NCBI GenBank assembly: GCA_008931825.1
Contig: QXVZ01013428.1
Location: 1-20,473 of the forward strand
DNA: 20,473 nt
Direction of reading: 5' to 3'
Source: Phallusia fumigata
Lineage: Eukaryota > Chordata > Ascidiacea > Phlebobranchia > Ascidiidae
The position numbers and the translations under genes were made by a program. The notes beneath the pieces were generated by a model. It ran no database searches. It worked only from the letters and a program-made list of their open reading frames with translations, and had not been told where the DNA came from. Numbering within the stretch: position 1 is the first letter of the stretch; each line of letters begins with the position of its first letter. Below, one piece after another: positions 10,701 to 16,843 of this stretch.

Positions 10701-13700
10701 AAAAAAACATGTTTATTTTGTTTGATTCTGATAGTAATCACGGAAAACCTGTAGTGGACTAAACGAACAACTAAACCTATAATTCTTGACCTATTTTTCT
10801 TGATCTAAATCTTGAGTCAAATTTTTCTTTTTATTTAAGGCTTTGTTTCATTTTTGAATTAAAAGTCATGTATTTTTTTAATTTATGCAAGTAAATATTT
10901 ATTTCCTTCTTTTCTTTTGAGTAAAATCTTGTGTGAATTTGGGCATGAAACTCTTTATACCAGAGGTCAACAACAGCCGGAGCAACACAGTTCTTTCATC
11001 CCGCTATCTGGATCACAAGACCAAAAGAAACAACAATGTGATTGGCACATTTTTGCTTTGCAACAATTTTGTTAAAGACTAACCACAATACAGATTTTAT
11101 AAAAGTAGTACTTTTTAGCAGTTGTCTAAGAAAACATAACTTCTGTTTCTTTTGATTAATTTTCAAATAGGGTTTGCGACTTCATGGAACATTTAATTTG
11201 GTAAAAAGAAGTCTAACTGGCTCTTTTAATTCGAATTGCCCAGCCCAGCCCAATACCAATAATAGAATTCCGTAAAAATGGGTCAAACTTAGCAACAAAC
11301 TCTTTATACCATGTTATGGGTCCATGATAAACTTTTGCAAAATGATTAACAGAAATGTTTGGGGCACAAACCTCCATATGATGTTATTTGATGGATCGAC
11401 ACAGGCCAGTTCACCTTCACACAGACTCATGTGTTTCTTATTATCAAGCAACCTGCAACCTCCCGACTGCTTGTCAATCAACAGCAAATTTTCTTGCAAT
11501 CTCTGAACAACAAAATTTCAGGATGTTTGTAAATTTAGCAGCAGTTTCAAGATGAAAATTGCTTGTAATCTCCCCTCGCCCCCACAAAAAAAATTTTTTT
11601 AAATTGTTCGAGAATAAAAAGCAAAAACATTTTTTGACCACTTGTTTTTCGCAGCTTTAGTTTGGATAAATATGCTAACACAAAAAATCTAAAAAAGGCT
11701 ACGTAAAAGTTTGGCATAAATTGGTAGGTGATGCAAAAAATGTGTGGTTTATTCTCATAAGAAGTGCATTTATGAATATCAGAGCTAGAGAGACAGTGTT
11801 TGTTAAGCTGTAAACATGAGTTGGTGTTGAGATGATGTCAAAATAACCTTGTTTGATGATTGTTCCACAGGCCGATAGCTTATCCCAACGAAAGAACTGT
11901 CAGCAAAGATATGGGATGTCTGAAGTTGAGCAAAACTGAGAAGGACCTGAAATACAACCCAAACTATTGTATGCAGATGGATAACTTAGATGATATTGAC
12001 TTAAAGAACCATCAATTTACATATTTTTGATGATCAAATACACATTGGGCAGAGAACGCCATCTGTAGTGAGCATATTTTATTTCAGATGTTTTTACAAT
12101 CGAATTAGTTTTTCCACTATTGATAACAACTGCAATTTTTTAACCATTTTCAATAAAGTACATCCAATCTGTAAAAGCTCTCTTGGAGTTCTGACGAAAG
12201 ACATTTTTTCGAAATGTTTCAAACTTGGATTCATGCAAACTATGCAAAGCGTTATTTCGAGCGTACCTCTTCGTATTCAACAAAAGTTGTTGTGTGCGAC
12301 GCACTAATCCATGAAGCTCTGGGGGAATTTCCCTTGTCTGAGAGTTGAAACTCGAGGATTTTTGTCGGTGTCACGATGTCAGTGCTTCCATCAAGTAAGG
12401 GAGTCTTATCCCCAAGCTGGTTTTTCTGCACACAGAAGTGTTGAATTAGGATAAGATTATTGTTTTTTTAAAGTGCGACTGATCGCAGCTGAAGGCAAAT
12501 TTTAGTGTTTGGTTTAAACAAAACCACAGGTGTCTGTATGGCTGAGCCCTGACACCTTTTGTTAGTTCTCTGTGGACACTCTAGCATGTTAGCGTCATAC
12601 ATATGCATAATAATAAATCAGATGGATCAGTTTCCACATTTTTATGCTTCAAAATCAAATCGTTCTGAATTTGTTGAGTTGCCTGTATTGGACTGGCAAA
12701 ACACAATTTTAGAGACAATTTAAAACGACAAATATGATGGCAGTGAAACAAAATGTGACTGCACACAAAAAACATAGCAAAGTTTTGATTTGGACTGTAT
12801 TTGCTACACCAGACAACTTCTTAACAAAAGTCAAGGACCACATTCAATTTTTATTCAAATTCGAAAAATTTAAGCTTATGTGATGAAACGTCTAAACACA
12901 TCCAAAAACCTTAAATCTGTTTGTATCATAAGCTGTTTCTTTAATTCAGTGGTACTTGACCTTATTATTAACGTTACCTCTGGGAAGAACTTGATGGATT
13001 TCAATTACCCGCCAAAAAATAACAAATTACAGCTTTTTTGCAGTGTTTTAAAATATCCCTTGTGAGAAACTTACATCGTTGCAACCGCACCCGTACACAA
13101 CACCAGTTGTACTGAGAAACAGGGAGTGGTGGCTGCCAGCTGCGATCTGTTGAACTTTCTCGGGTACTGGAATGTGCGTCATCGCATTTCTGCAACAAAT
13201 ATTCATGATATTAAAGTGTAGATCAAATGATTAATTTACTACACAAGAACCCATTCAACAACCGTCAAGTAGCTACGATAAAAAAAATGGCAAACAAAAA
13301 AAATAGAAAATATTCGGCCAGAATCAAACATTTAAAAATGGTAAATACAACAAAAAATGGATATTTTTGACATGAATGACAGTTAATTAAACCTAACTAG
13401 TGTCATACAGCTAAAAGTATTAAAGTGAAGTTACTTGTAGCAAAACCTTGGCGTCGACTACAACTCAAAAAATTAATGACTTGATTTAAATCAGGACTCA
13501 ATTTTCAAAACTGTGTAGGGCCAATGTGTTTATTACATATTTTTCTAATGTGGCATTATCCATACACATCAAGCATATGTGATGGTGGTCTTACCTGTTT
13601 AGTTTATCACCAAGTCCCAAATGTCCGTGTGTATTTTGCCCAAATCCATAAACCATTCCATCTTCAAGCAGGACAAGGGTATGGTGTGCTCCACATACTA

Positions 13701-16456
13701 TCTGTAAACAAATCATTATATGACAGTATAACTGTAATAGTAAACTGCACTTGCCGAAATGTTACGAAGTTGTTTGAGAAACTGTTCATCTGCGAATTTT
13801 TGTTATTACCTGTACAGGTTTGGAAAGATTTTTATCCATTCTGATTTGTTGAAGAGGAAGAAGGGCCATCTTGCTTGCTTCCGTTAATGTTTCAGGTCCC
13901 AACTGAGCTGACGATAGACCTGGGATGAACATGAGTCGTGATTACAAGCAGAAAGTAACACCCAAGTTTCACATTCTGTAGTTCAGACAAATATAAAAAA
14001 AAAAAATTGACTCGATTTTCAAAAAAAAACCATGGCTCAATTTTCACTTTTGCGGTCTCAAAAAATCGAGAAATTTTCCATTTGGGGCGGTTTTCATGGA
14101 AATATTCTAGTTTCGAACAAATTAATAAAAATGATTGTATTTCTAAAACAGTTTGATGGAAGGGATTAGATCTCATTTGTATGAATAAGACGGACCACCT
14201 TATTATCTTCATGCTTACGAACATACTTTCATAAACACCTGTGAGTCTAGTAAGTCTTATTGTATCACTAATGATTGCATGAATTATTGCCGAAACGTTT
14301 GATAAATATAGCATGTCGCTTTAACAACTATTTGGGCCGTTTTTTTAATAAGAGATGGACCAAACATGTTTCGAGACAAAATTCTGATTCATGTTACTTC
14401 AAAGAAATTGTTGAAATCATTGGTTTTTGTACCTTTATTCGTATCCCTCGAGCTTGGTGCAGGTTTGTGCTTCTTTTTTTGTCGGTAGAATGTGGCAAAC
14501 TTGTGAAGAAACAAGGAAGGTTGTTCAGCTCCTGAGGCAAGGCCCACATCTTGGGGGTAAGCCCATTTTTCTGATCGGAAACAAAATCGATATTTAAACT
14601 CAAAATAGAAACACCCACAAAGATCTGCGAGCAACAAAACGTTTATAGTTACAGAAAATGATTTTACCTTTCACAACAAGCATTTTTTAGTGTTTGTCGA
14701 CATGATAATGTAACAAACCTTTTCTTTTGCCTTCCTGGTTGATGTCGGCTTCTCCAGCACAAGTTTTGCAACATCCACATTTTGCACACCCCGATGGCCC
14801 CGCTCCACATCCACATGGCCTTTATATAACAATAAAGCAATAGATTGAATAAATGTCAGTAGCTAAAGATCACCCCAATGTGACTGTTTTCAAAATGTGT
14901 AACCACTCACAATACAAAAAATAATTGCATGAAATTCAGTTTAAGAAAACTTGATTTCCAAGTGGGAAAGAATCTCCAACTTTGTAGTTATGTAATTCGT
15001 GGTAAGCATAGTATTTCTTTTAGGTGGACCAGCGGTTCTAAACCTTTTATTGTTATTTCTTGTCTATCAGAATAGAAATTTTACTGATTTACAGCATCTG
15101 ATTGATCTGATGTTAGAAACTTAGAAAAAAGGATTTCATCTGAGAGGACCCACAAATAAAAAATGACTACCATAATAGCAGTAATGATTGTCTTCTAACC
15201 ATTTAGGTTTTTAAAATAAACCCTCTACGTTACGATAAAAAGTCTCAAATCGCCACTTACGTAGCGGGATATCTTCCAGCAAGAGATGAGTTGACACATC
15301 CGGGACCATAGCCGGTGCATTCGCAACATACAGCACAAACCATACACACTTCTTTCCTCCACTTGTGTTTGTCAGGGGAACAGATGGGAGCATTAAGTCC
15401 GTCTCCAGCTAGGTCATTGCCAAGTTGAACGTCGTCCATTGATTTGTCCTCAGGCATTGAAACTACATTAAAGCAATTGTTGAATTATATATTTAGGTTG
15501 TGGGTTCTAATCCTATCTCAGTCGCTTGTGTTTCCTTGAGCAAGAAACTTAAGCGGCATTGCTCCAACCTAGAGGAACCCGATGGGTTGACCCAAATTGA
15601 AGTCTCCAAATTTCAAAAATCAAAGAAATCAAATAAAAAATTATCCAACGAAACTGCAATGAAGAAGGTAGCTCGACGGCGGACACGTAATGAGCATAAC
15701 GCATTCAGGCGTTGTTCCGACTCCCGGGGATAAAAATGAAACAAACAATGTTAGTTCAATAAACAGCAGAAGCTTCAAACAAACCATTTTTTCAACAGGG
15801 CAGTAAAAAACAAACAAACAGAGTGAAAACAATGTGTCCCATTCAGGAAAGGGACCAATAAACGTTTTGTCTCAAGTAGATGCAGCAAGTCCTTGTTTGT
15901 AAAAATATTTTCTACACTTTGACAAATGTAGTTTGCAACAGCCAGTGCAAAGCACGTATTTCATTTTGACTTGGATATGTTTACATTAAGTCACTGTATG
16001 AATGTCTAGCAACAGACTTCCCTAGTATTTTGAAAATAACTGAAAAATTGGGAAAATAGTTGTTTCATGGTCACAGTCCTCAGGCTATGAAAGTGACCGT
16101 ACTACTCAAACTTTTTTGTTTTTTTAGGGCTTTTTCAGTGAGAAAATCCAGAGCTTGTGTGTAAAACATTTTCTACACTTCAACAAACGCTGTTGTACTC
16201 AGAAATGATTCAAAAAAGTGACACAAAGTGACTTGTTGCATATAAAGGGTTTATGTGTTCTCATGTTTACCATCTCGTTCCTGCTCCACTTCGGCCAACC
16301 TTTGTGCCATTGGGGTTGTTCCCTCCTGTCGGCCACACTGCCCCTTGTTGTTAACACCGGCGGTCCAGATCCGACCATCGTTCGACAACACAACAACATG
16401 TGCCTTGCCTAGTCCAACATCTTTTACATGGACATTGTGTAAGGACGAAACTAGTC
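1528..16456 (-). CDS. MYCBP2: MYCBP2/PHR1/Highwire-type E3 ubiquitin ligase, middle part (27 exons b1-b27)
   Basis: Span of 27 exons on the minus strand, 4184 coding nt (1394 codons). Every intron is GT..AG and every exon phase fits the next, so the chain is continuous. Order of content: end of the RCC1-like domain with a Cys-rich insert (b1-b8), linker (b8-b13), PHR domain 1 (b13-b16), helical segment (b17-b22), PHR domain 2 (b22-b25), acidic linker (b26), SSHPYK segment (b27). Family knowledge: these proteins are very large RING-type ubiquitin ligases that restrain axon and synapse growth, partly by controlling DLK kinase. The human protein is over 4600 residues, so this is roughly a third. 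The N-terminus lies beyond the contig end at 16516; the C-terminal RING is absent. The identification is strong; the symbol assumes orthology with the single vertebrate gene. Confidence 0.95.
1722..2203. other. Intron b26-b27, no feature seen
   Basis: AT-rich, 482 bases. No repeat or conserved coding stretch recognised apart from the splice signals at its ends. Confidence 0.7.
2204..2556 (-). CDS. MYCBP2: MYCBP2 exon b26 (acidic linker and helix)
   Basis: The largest exon (353 nt). Acceptor ..tgttttag, donor gtaagt. Encodes YQRHALNILALVTESTVEVL, then an acid-rich run (residues about 55-80 of the exon, including EARDEDQIVDAEEDGKKEE), then SVLSSELVSYLLPQLFSDI. The ends align with human SRALSVVSTVVRAS and SSLFSMLLPLIIAYIG; the acidic run looks longer than in human. 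Confidence 0.93.
2579..2901. mobile_element. hAT-like MITE with about 26-bp terminal inverted repeats
   Basis: The left end TTGACTAGTTCAGTCGTTCT and the reverse complement of the right end TTGACTAGCTCAGTCGTTCT match at 24 of 26 positions when extended to ..CCT. The CAGTCGTTCTTAACC-type end resembles hAT (Charlie/MER5-like) termini. It is about 323 bp with no coding capacity, inside the intron between b25 and b26. No clear target-site duplication, so exact borders are uncertain. Confidence 0.7.
3109..3287 (-). CDS. MYCBP2: MYCBP2 exon b25 (end of PHR domain 2)
   Basis: Acceptor ..ttttgcag, donor gtttgt. Encodes NQVYAVCLHNFGERTFCGEQ, GQASVKGDDGTTFFFSHCS and SNGSSVSRGQFPVVLYQR. Human: VKYAVRLRNYGSRTANGDGG..CPDGVTFTFSTCSLSSNGTNQTRGQIPQILYY. 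All closing PHR strands are present. Confidence 0.96.
3544..3675 (-). CDS. MYCBP2: MYCBP2 exon b24 (PHR domain 2)
   Basis: 44 codons, phase 0 at both ends. Acceptor ..tactttag, donor gtaagt. Encodes WETMDLVKGSYSAQDCAADH then VTNIKLSKPITIL. Human: WTSLELVKGTYTTDDSPSDIAEIRLDKVVPL. Confidence 0.95.
3956..4115 (-). CDS. MYCBP2: MYCBP2 exon b23 (PHR domain 2)
   Basis: Acceptor ..ttaatag, donor gtctga. Encodes ERSWNTGNGSPDALSFSVDS, then IVGFGVFGGGKEKHKYELEL. Human: GRSWNTGNGSPDAICFSVDKPGIVVVGFSVYGGGGIHEYELEV. Near identity at the domain start makes this a secure call. Confidence 0.97.
4200..4252 (-). repeat. Dispersed intronic repeat, inverted copy
   Basis: Its reverse complement (ACTTGTGTGTGAAACATTTT.. 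then TTTCAACAAACGCTGCTGTC) matches 16152-16202 closely. Probably a fragment of a transposon family. Confidence 0.55.
4455..4491. repeat. Diverged intronic repeat related to 8633-8669
   Basis: About 28 of 37 positions match the stretch at 8633-8669 (shared GTGGAT, ACTGCAG/GCTGCAG words). Possibly fragments of an old element in the introns b22-b23 and b15-b16. Confidence 0.35.
4728..4888 (-). CDS. MYCBP2: MYCBP2 exon b22 (helix before PHR domain 2)
   Basis: Acceptor ..ttttttcag, donor gtactt. Encodes FSSFLLDPVQALVKSACKFL, then ITLTSDLAYKACDNAK and a Lys/Glu-rich helix ending FIHQAQR. Human: LFSSHLVSNTCGLLASIVSELTASA. The segment leads directly into PHR domain 2. Confidence 0.88.
5439..5602 (-). 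CDS. MYCBP2: MYCBP2 exon b21 (helical segment)
   Basis: Acceptor ..attttcag, donor gtaagt. 54 codons, including TPLLTSAAGFYEVANLLVEI and ACSPARILVHLEKEHQL. It corresponds to human LEKMLVIVVLPVRNSLRRE. Low conservation; the frame is fixed by phase, not by the other two open frames here. Confidence 0.86.
5968..6133 (-). CDS. MYCBP2: MYCBP2 exon b20 (helical segment)
   Basis: Acceptor ..aataacag, donor gtaggt. Encodes KRPRASRLLVAVLDALCQPS, then INLVQCLPLF. Human: TSSSRLLAAVMSALCHTSVKLTSIFPI. GC content is visibly higher than in the flanking introns. Confidence 0.9.
6470..6557. mobile_element. Short inverted-repeat element, diverged copy next to 6605-6703
   Basis: Shares GTAGTGAATGCATTTTAATG-type sequence and the right end TACAAGCTCTCTGGCAG with the element at 6605-6703, same orientation, about 50 bp away. 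The left end is degraded. Confidence 0.6.
6605..6703. mobile_element. Short inverted-repeat element (MITE-like), copy with perfect 13-bp ends
   Basis: Left arm CAGAGTGCTTGTA (6609-6621) and right arm TACAAGCACTCTG (6687-6699) are perfect inverses, extending imperfectly to about 20 bp. The interior has GTGAATGCATTGTGATGCAA. Lies in the intron between b19 and b20. Confidence 0.7.
6849..7009 (-). CDS. MYCBP2: MYCBP2 exon b19 (helical segment)
   Basis: Acceptor ..ccttgcag, donor gtatgt. Encodes TMVTECHRIMLECMEMLHPS, then PLQKWNYLYQALENYNT. Human: AVLQECHNTFTACFHSFYPTPALQWACLCDLLNCLDQ. The ECH and P.LQW positions are kept. Confidence 0.9.
7244..7345 (-). CDS. MYCBP2: MYCBP2 exon b18 (helical segment)
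   Basis: Acceptor ..tttctcag, donor gtaagt. 33 codons: GKELDFGSTNLTTQFISLIE then AILTDGELDAALED. It fills the place of a poorly conserved human helical stretch; phases fit b17 and b19. Confidence 0.83.
7540..7756 (-). CDS. MYCBP2: MYCBP2 exon b17 (helical segment between PHR domains)
   Basis: Acceptor ..ttttttag, donor gtgagt. Encodes TVFDTLPYILEWSRTSLFMD, then a Lys/Thr/Glu-rich helix and FTSCLRLLRVAITQSL. Human: VECFESLLSILHWSWTTLVLG..GTCCLRLLRVY. Hydrophobic spacing suggests helices. Confidence 0.92.
8145..8334 (-). CDS. MYCBP2: MYCBP2 exon b16 (end of PHR domain 1)
   Basis: Acceptor ..tttttag, donor gtgggt. Encodes KRSNNGTDVSSGQIPELLY, the closing PHR motif (human KKSNNGTDVNAGQIPQLLY). 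A variable Pro/Val-rich stretch follows, then PIQQVSKDFFMNFNE. Confidence 0.96.
8437..8520. mobile_element. Short inverted-repeat element, diverged copy
   Basis: Starts TAACTGCAAGAGCTTGTATG, then GTATTGCAAATGTTTTGACA and a CATCATCAGTGCATAATGAC stretch like that in 6605-6703. The right arm is poorly kept. Lies in the intron between b15 and b16. Confidence 0.5.
8811..8945 (-). CDS. MYCBP2: MYCBP2 exon b15 (PHR domain 1)
   Basis: Acceptor ..tctttcag, donor gtaagt. Encodes REKFHALFDEPVLISAGQWY, TITAKISGPSSDCGSHGKE and SVTTSD. Human: REKYAMMFDEPVLLQAGWWYVAWARVSGPSSDCGSHGQASITTDD. The GPSSDCGSHG motif is identical. Confidence 0.97.
9281..9497 (-). CDS. MYCBP2: MYCBP2 exon b14 (PHR domain 1)
   Basis: Acceptor ..ctgacag, donor gtcaga. 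Encodes HGGGWGYSVHSTEAIRFMCD, then ADILLGGIGVFGGRGEYSV and LLMETDRTPYECG. This is the most conserved part of the PHR beta-sandwich (human DILLGGLGLFGGRGEYTAKIKLFE..LLAETDVLAYDC). PHR domains in this family are substrate/partner-binding modules. Confidence 0.97.
9581..9620. repeat. Tandem duplication, 20-bp unit x 2
   Basis: TCTTCATCACAAATAAAGTA occurs twice in a row, with one difference at the last base. Intronic, between b13 and b14. Confidence 0.85.
9739..9809 (-). CDS. MYCBP2: MYCBP2 exon b13 (entry to PHR domain 1)
   Basis: The smallest exon (71 nt). Acceptor ..tttgcag. Encodes SQRKKTKEPHTADEYNAVNR and FK. The donor is taken as AAAA|gtaggt rather than the GT four bases on, since only that gives NRFKSHGGGWGY across the junction (human NRFESHGGGWGY). 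Confidence 0.92.
9986..10128 (-). CDS. MYCBP2: MYCBP2 exon b12 (RCC1-PHR linker)
   Basis: Acceptor ..ctgtacag. Encodes LQPGSLITRTQAGLNLLSCI and DTLVTRCPTG, matching human LALPTGSRALTTRSHAALHILGCLDTL. The 3' end holds overlapping GT donors (..AATGTGTATG). I chose the second because it leaves two bases to form a Val codon with b13 and keeps b13 open. Confidence 0.9.
10275..10380. mobile_element. Short inverted-repeat element, hairpin-like copy
   Basis: Ends ACTGCCAGAGAGCTT and (reverse complement of right) ACTGGCAGAGGACTT match at 12 of 15. The interior has a second inverted pair, TTATTGCAAACATTT and AAACATTTGCAATAA. The whole unit could fold into a long hairpin. Lies in the intron between b11 and b12. 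Confidence 0.65.
10600..10690 (-). CDS. MYCBP2: MYCBP2 exon b11 (RCC1-PHR linker)
   Basis: Acceptor ..atgaacag, donor gtttgt. 30 codons: SCEELSVHSYSLSGCEQERS then KMLPILLPE. It corresponds to the human stretch ending in SILSPELALP. Weakly conserved; supported by phase and splice sites on both sides. Confidence 0.83.
10691..11371. other. Intron b10-b11, no clear feature
   Basis: 681 bases, AT-rich. The word AAACTCTTTATACCA occurs twice (near 10948 and 11298), and CCCAGCCCAGCCCAATACCA near 11241 is a short tandem. No exon is needed here for phase. Confidence 0.6.
11372..11502 (-). CDS. MYCBP2: MYCBP2 exon b10 (RCC1-PHR linker)
   Basis: Acceptor ..gttcag, donor gtttgt. Encodes RLQENLLLIDKQSGGCRLLD, then GELACVDPSNNIIWR. 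Human: FKCLLINKVDGSCKTFND..GFGVCLDPVYDVIWRF. The CxDPxxxxIWR motif is clear. Confidence 0.93.
11848..11946 (-). CDS. MYCBP2: MYCBP2 exon b9 (RCC1-PHR linker)
   Basis: 33 codons, phase 0 at both ends. Acceptor ..atttcag, donor gttatt. Encodes LLSFAQLQTSHIFADSSFVG then ISYRPVEQSSNK. It aligns in position with human ALINSHVLATSEIFASKHIIGLVP. Conservation is modest. Confidence 0.87.
12267..12425 (-). CDS. MYCBP2: MYCBP2 exon b8 (RCC1-like blade end and linker)
   Basis: 53 codons, phase 0 at both ends. Acceptor ..tgtgcag, donor gtacgc. Opens with KNQLGDKTPL, the GQLG-type end of the blade begun in b7, and closes with SPRASWISASHTTTFVEYEE (human RKATWIGASGDQTFLRIDE). Confidence 0.93.
13075..13189 (-). 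CDS. MYCBP2: MYCBP2 exon b7 (RCC1-like blade)
   Basis: Acceptor ..gttgcag, donor gtaagt. Encodes VPEKVQQIAAGSHHSLFLS then TTGVVYGCGCND. Matches human TQVTAGSNHTAVLLMDGQVFTFG; the G-S-x-H core is kept. The usual F-G of the blade is C-G here. Confidence 0.94.
13595..13701 (-). CDS. MYCBP2: MYCBP2 exon b6 (RCC1-like blade)
   Basis: Acceptor ..tttacag, donor gtaaga. Encodes CGAHHTLVLLEDGMVYGFG followed by QNTHGHLGLGDKLNR. A textbook RCC1 repeat: C/S-G-x-H-H, DG-V-Y-x-F-G, then GxLGxGD. Human: CGFHHSVVLMENGDVYTFGYGQHGQLGHGDV. Confidence 0.96.
13810..13919 (-). CDS. MYCBP2: MYCBP2 exon b5 (RCC1-like domain)
   Basis: Acceptor ..catcccag, donor gtaata, ends in phase 0. Encodes LGPETLTEASKMALLPLQQI and RMDKNLSKPVQ. 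It aligns with human DASKITTYPPGSVRFDCELRAVQ, the strand that leads into the next blade. Confidence 0.87.
14433..14570 (-). CDS. MYCBP2: MYCBP2 exon b4 (basic linker in RCC1 domain)
   Basis: Acceptor ..cgatcag, donor gtacaa, phases fitting b3 and b5. Encodes FLHKFATFYRQKKKHKPAPS and neighbouring polar sequence. It corresponds to the Lys-rich linker of human (LRSHPAQLKHKRDKHKDG), but the whole stretch between the Cys-rich insert and the next blade looks shorter than in vertebrates. Sequence conservation is weak; support comes mainly from splice sites, phase and position. Confidence 0.85.
14719..14819 (-). CDS. MYCBP2: MYCBP2 exon b3 (Cys-rich insert, second half)
   Basis: Acceptor ..atataaag, a weak pyrimidine tract; donor gtttgt. 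The phase from b2 selects the frame reading PCGCGAGPSGCAKCGCCKTC, seven cysteines. Human: ICGCGSGESGCAVCGCCKAC. The overlapping frame that starts GHVDVERG is a shadow. Confidence 0.93.
15261..15462 (-). CDS. MYCBP2: MYCBP2 exon b2 (Cys-rich insert in RCC1 domain)
   Basis: Acceptor ..taatgtag, donor gtaagt. After an acidic start (MPEDKSMDDVQLGNDLAGDG) it encodes APICSPDKHKWRKEVCMVC, then AVCCECTGYGPGCVNSS. Human: MCPPGMHKWKLEQCMVCTVCGDCTGYGASCVSS. Seven cysteines lie in this exon. With b3 they form a Cys-rich insert between RCC1 blades, plausibly metal-binding (inference). Confidence 0.95.
15498..15740 (+). mobile_element. tRNA-derived SINE-like element, 5' truncated
   Basis: Contains GGGTTCTAATCC (15502-15513), close to a pol III box B, then CCTTGAGCAAGAAACTTAA (15534-15552), a motif typical of the body of many tRNA-SINEs. 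It runs to an A-rich end after 15730. Box A is not seen, so the head is probably missing. The open frame across it is not thought to be real. Confidence 0.5.
15891..15941 (+). repeat. Dispersed intronic repeat, copy 2
   Basis: CTTGTTTGTAAAAATATTTT then CTACACTTTGACAAATG. Related to 16152-16202 in the same orientation, about 210 bp away, in the same intron (between b1 and b2). Confidence 0.5.
16152..16202 (+). repeat. Dispersed intronic repeat, copy 3
   Basis: GCTTGTGTGTAAAACATTTT then CTACACTTCAACAAACGCTG. Shared with 15891-15941 and, inverted, with 4200-4252. Confidence 0.55.
16271..16456 (-). CDS. MYCBP2: MYCBP2 exon b1 (RCC1-like repeat)
   Basis: Acceptor ..cgttttag, donor gtaaac. Needs one base from the preceding exon (phase 1). 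Encodes HNVHVKDVGLGKAHVVVLSN, then DGRIWTAGVNNKGQCGR. This is a canonical RCC1 blade (GKAH..L..DG.IWTAG.N..GQCG). A polar tail follows (MAQRLAEVEQERDG). Only 60 bases separate its acceptor from the 'n' at 16517. The preceding RCC1 blades and the N-terminal part are not in the window. Confidence 0.94.
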
Positions 16457-16516
16457 CTAAAACGAAAAAAGGTTGTCAAAACAATGAAATATGAGGAGCA
16501 CATTTAGATTGAGGTA

Positions 16517-16517
16517 N
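16517..16517. other. Contig join marked by a single n; gene order breaks here
   Basis: By analogy with 1089, a contig boundary. No overlap is visible between its flanks. To its left is the RCC1 exon b1, to its right the SH3-like exon c7, which are far apart and in the opposite order in known family proteins. Confidence 0.85.
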
Positions 16518-16678
16518 TTCTTTATTCAAATATAATCACTTTGCTATACATGAAATTTACAGCAGGTATCGTTGGGCAATGACCTGATGTCTAAGTGTTA
16601 GATTTAAAATTAACAAACAGAGCAAAATGATTTGTTTAATTTTTTTGAGAATTTTGACAAAGGGCTTTGTTTGCCTAC

Positions 16679-16843
16679 CAAGCTTTGTTGACTGCTTGAA
16701 GGTTTGCCTCTCCCATCAACTTCACACATCGACTTGTCAGCAATGTCAACGGGAACAAGAAAGGTTCGTCCATTGTGCTTGTGGTAGGAAATGCACCAGG
16801 CTTCAGGATATCGCGCTTGCTTGCAAAACTTGCCAGCACTTGT
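16679..16843 (-). CDS. MYCBP2: MYCBP2 exon c7 (SH3-like region, end)
   Basis: 55 codons, phase 0 at both ends. Acceptor ..tttttcag, donor gtaggc. Encodes RYPEAWCISYHKHNGRTFLV then PVDIADKS and a Gly/Ser tail. Human counterpart: GYTEAWCLSFNQHLGKSLLVPVDESK. It is the last exon of the 16518-20473 contig. Its natural next exon should lie left of 16518 but the sequence there belongs to another part of the gene. Confidence 0.94.

Larger units (their letters stand above)
11503..13594. other. Introns 11503-11847, 11947-12266, 12426-13074, 13190-13594
   Basis: No mobile element with visible ends. The sequence near 12062-12110 vaguely resembles the inverted-repeat family. The 12426-13074 stretch has several chance open frames without family resemblance. 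Confidence 0.55.
13920..15260. other. Introns 13920-14432 and 14820-15260
   Basis: The first has A-runs around 13995-14030 but no recognised element. The second contains CAGCGGTTCTAAACC at 15030, resembling a lone hAT end, with no matching partner before b2. Confidence 0.5.

Noticed and set aside
13524-13844. Plus-strand open frame of 106 codons
   Set aside because: It is antisense to exons b5 and b6, whose RCC1 motifs are clear on the other strand.
13892-14314. Minus-strand open frame of 140 codons, the longest in the window
   Set aside because: Crosses the b5 acceptor in intron, with low-complexity Phe/Lys-rich sequence and no family match; b4 and b5 chain in phase without it.
15030-15260. 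Complete hAT-like element starting at CAGCGGTTCTAAACC
   Set aside because: No partner inverted end was found before exon b2; at most a lone end.
15500-15733. Plus-strand 77-codon basic peptide
   Set aside because: It overlaps a SINE-like stretch and sits in an intron of the minus-strand gene; Lys-rich composition comes from A-rich repeat sequence.
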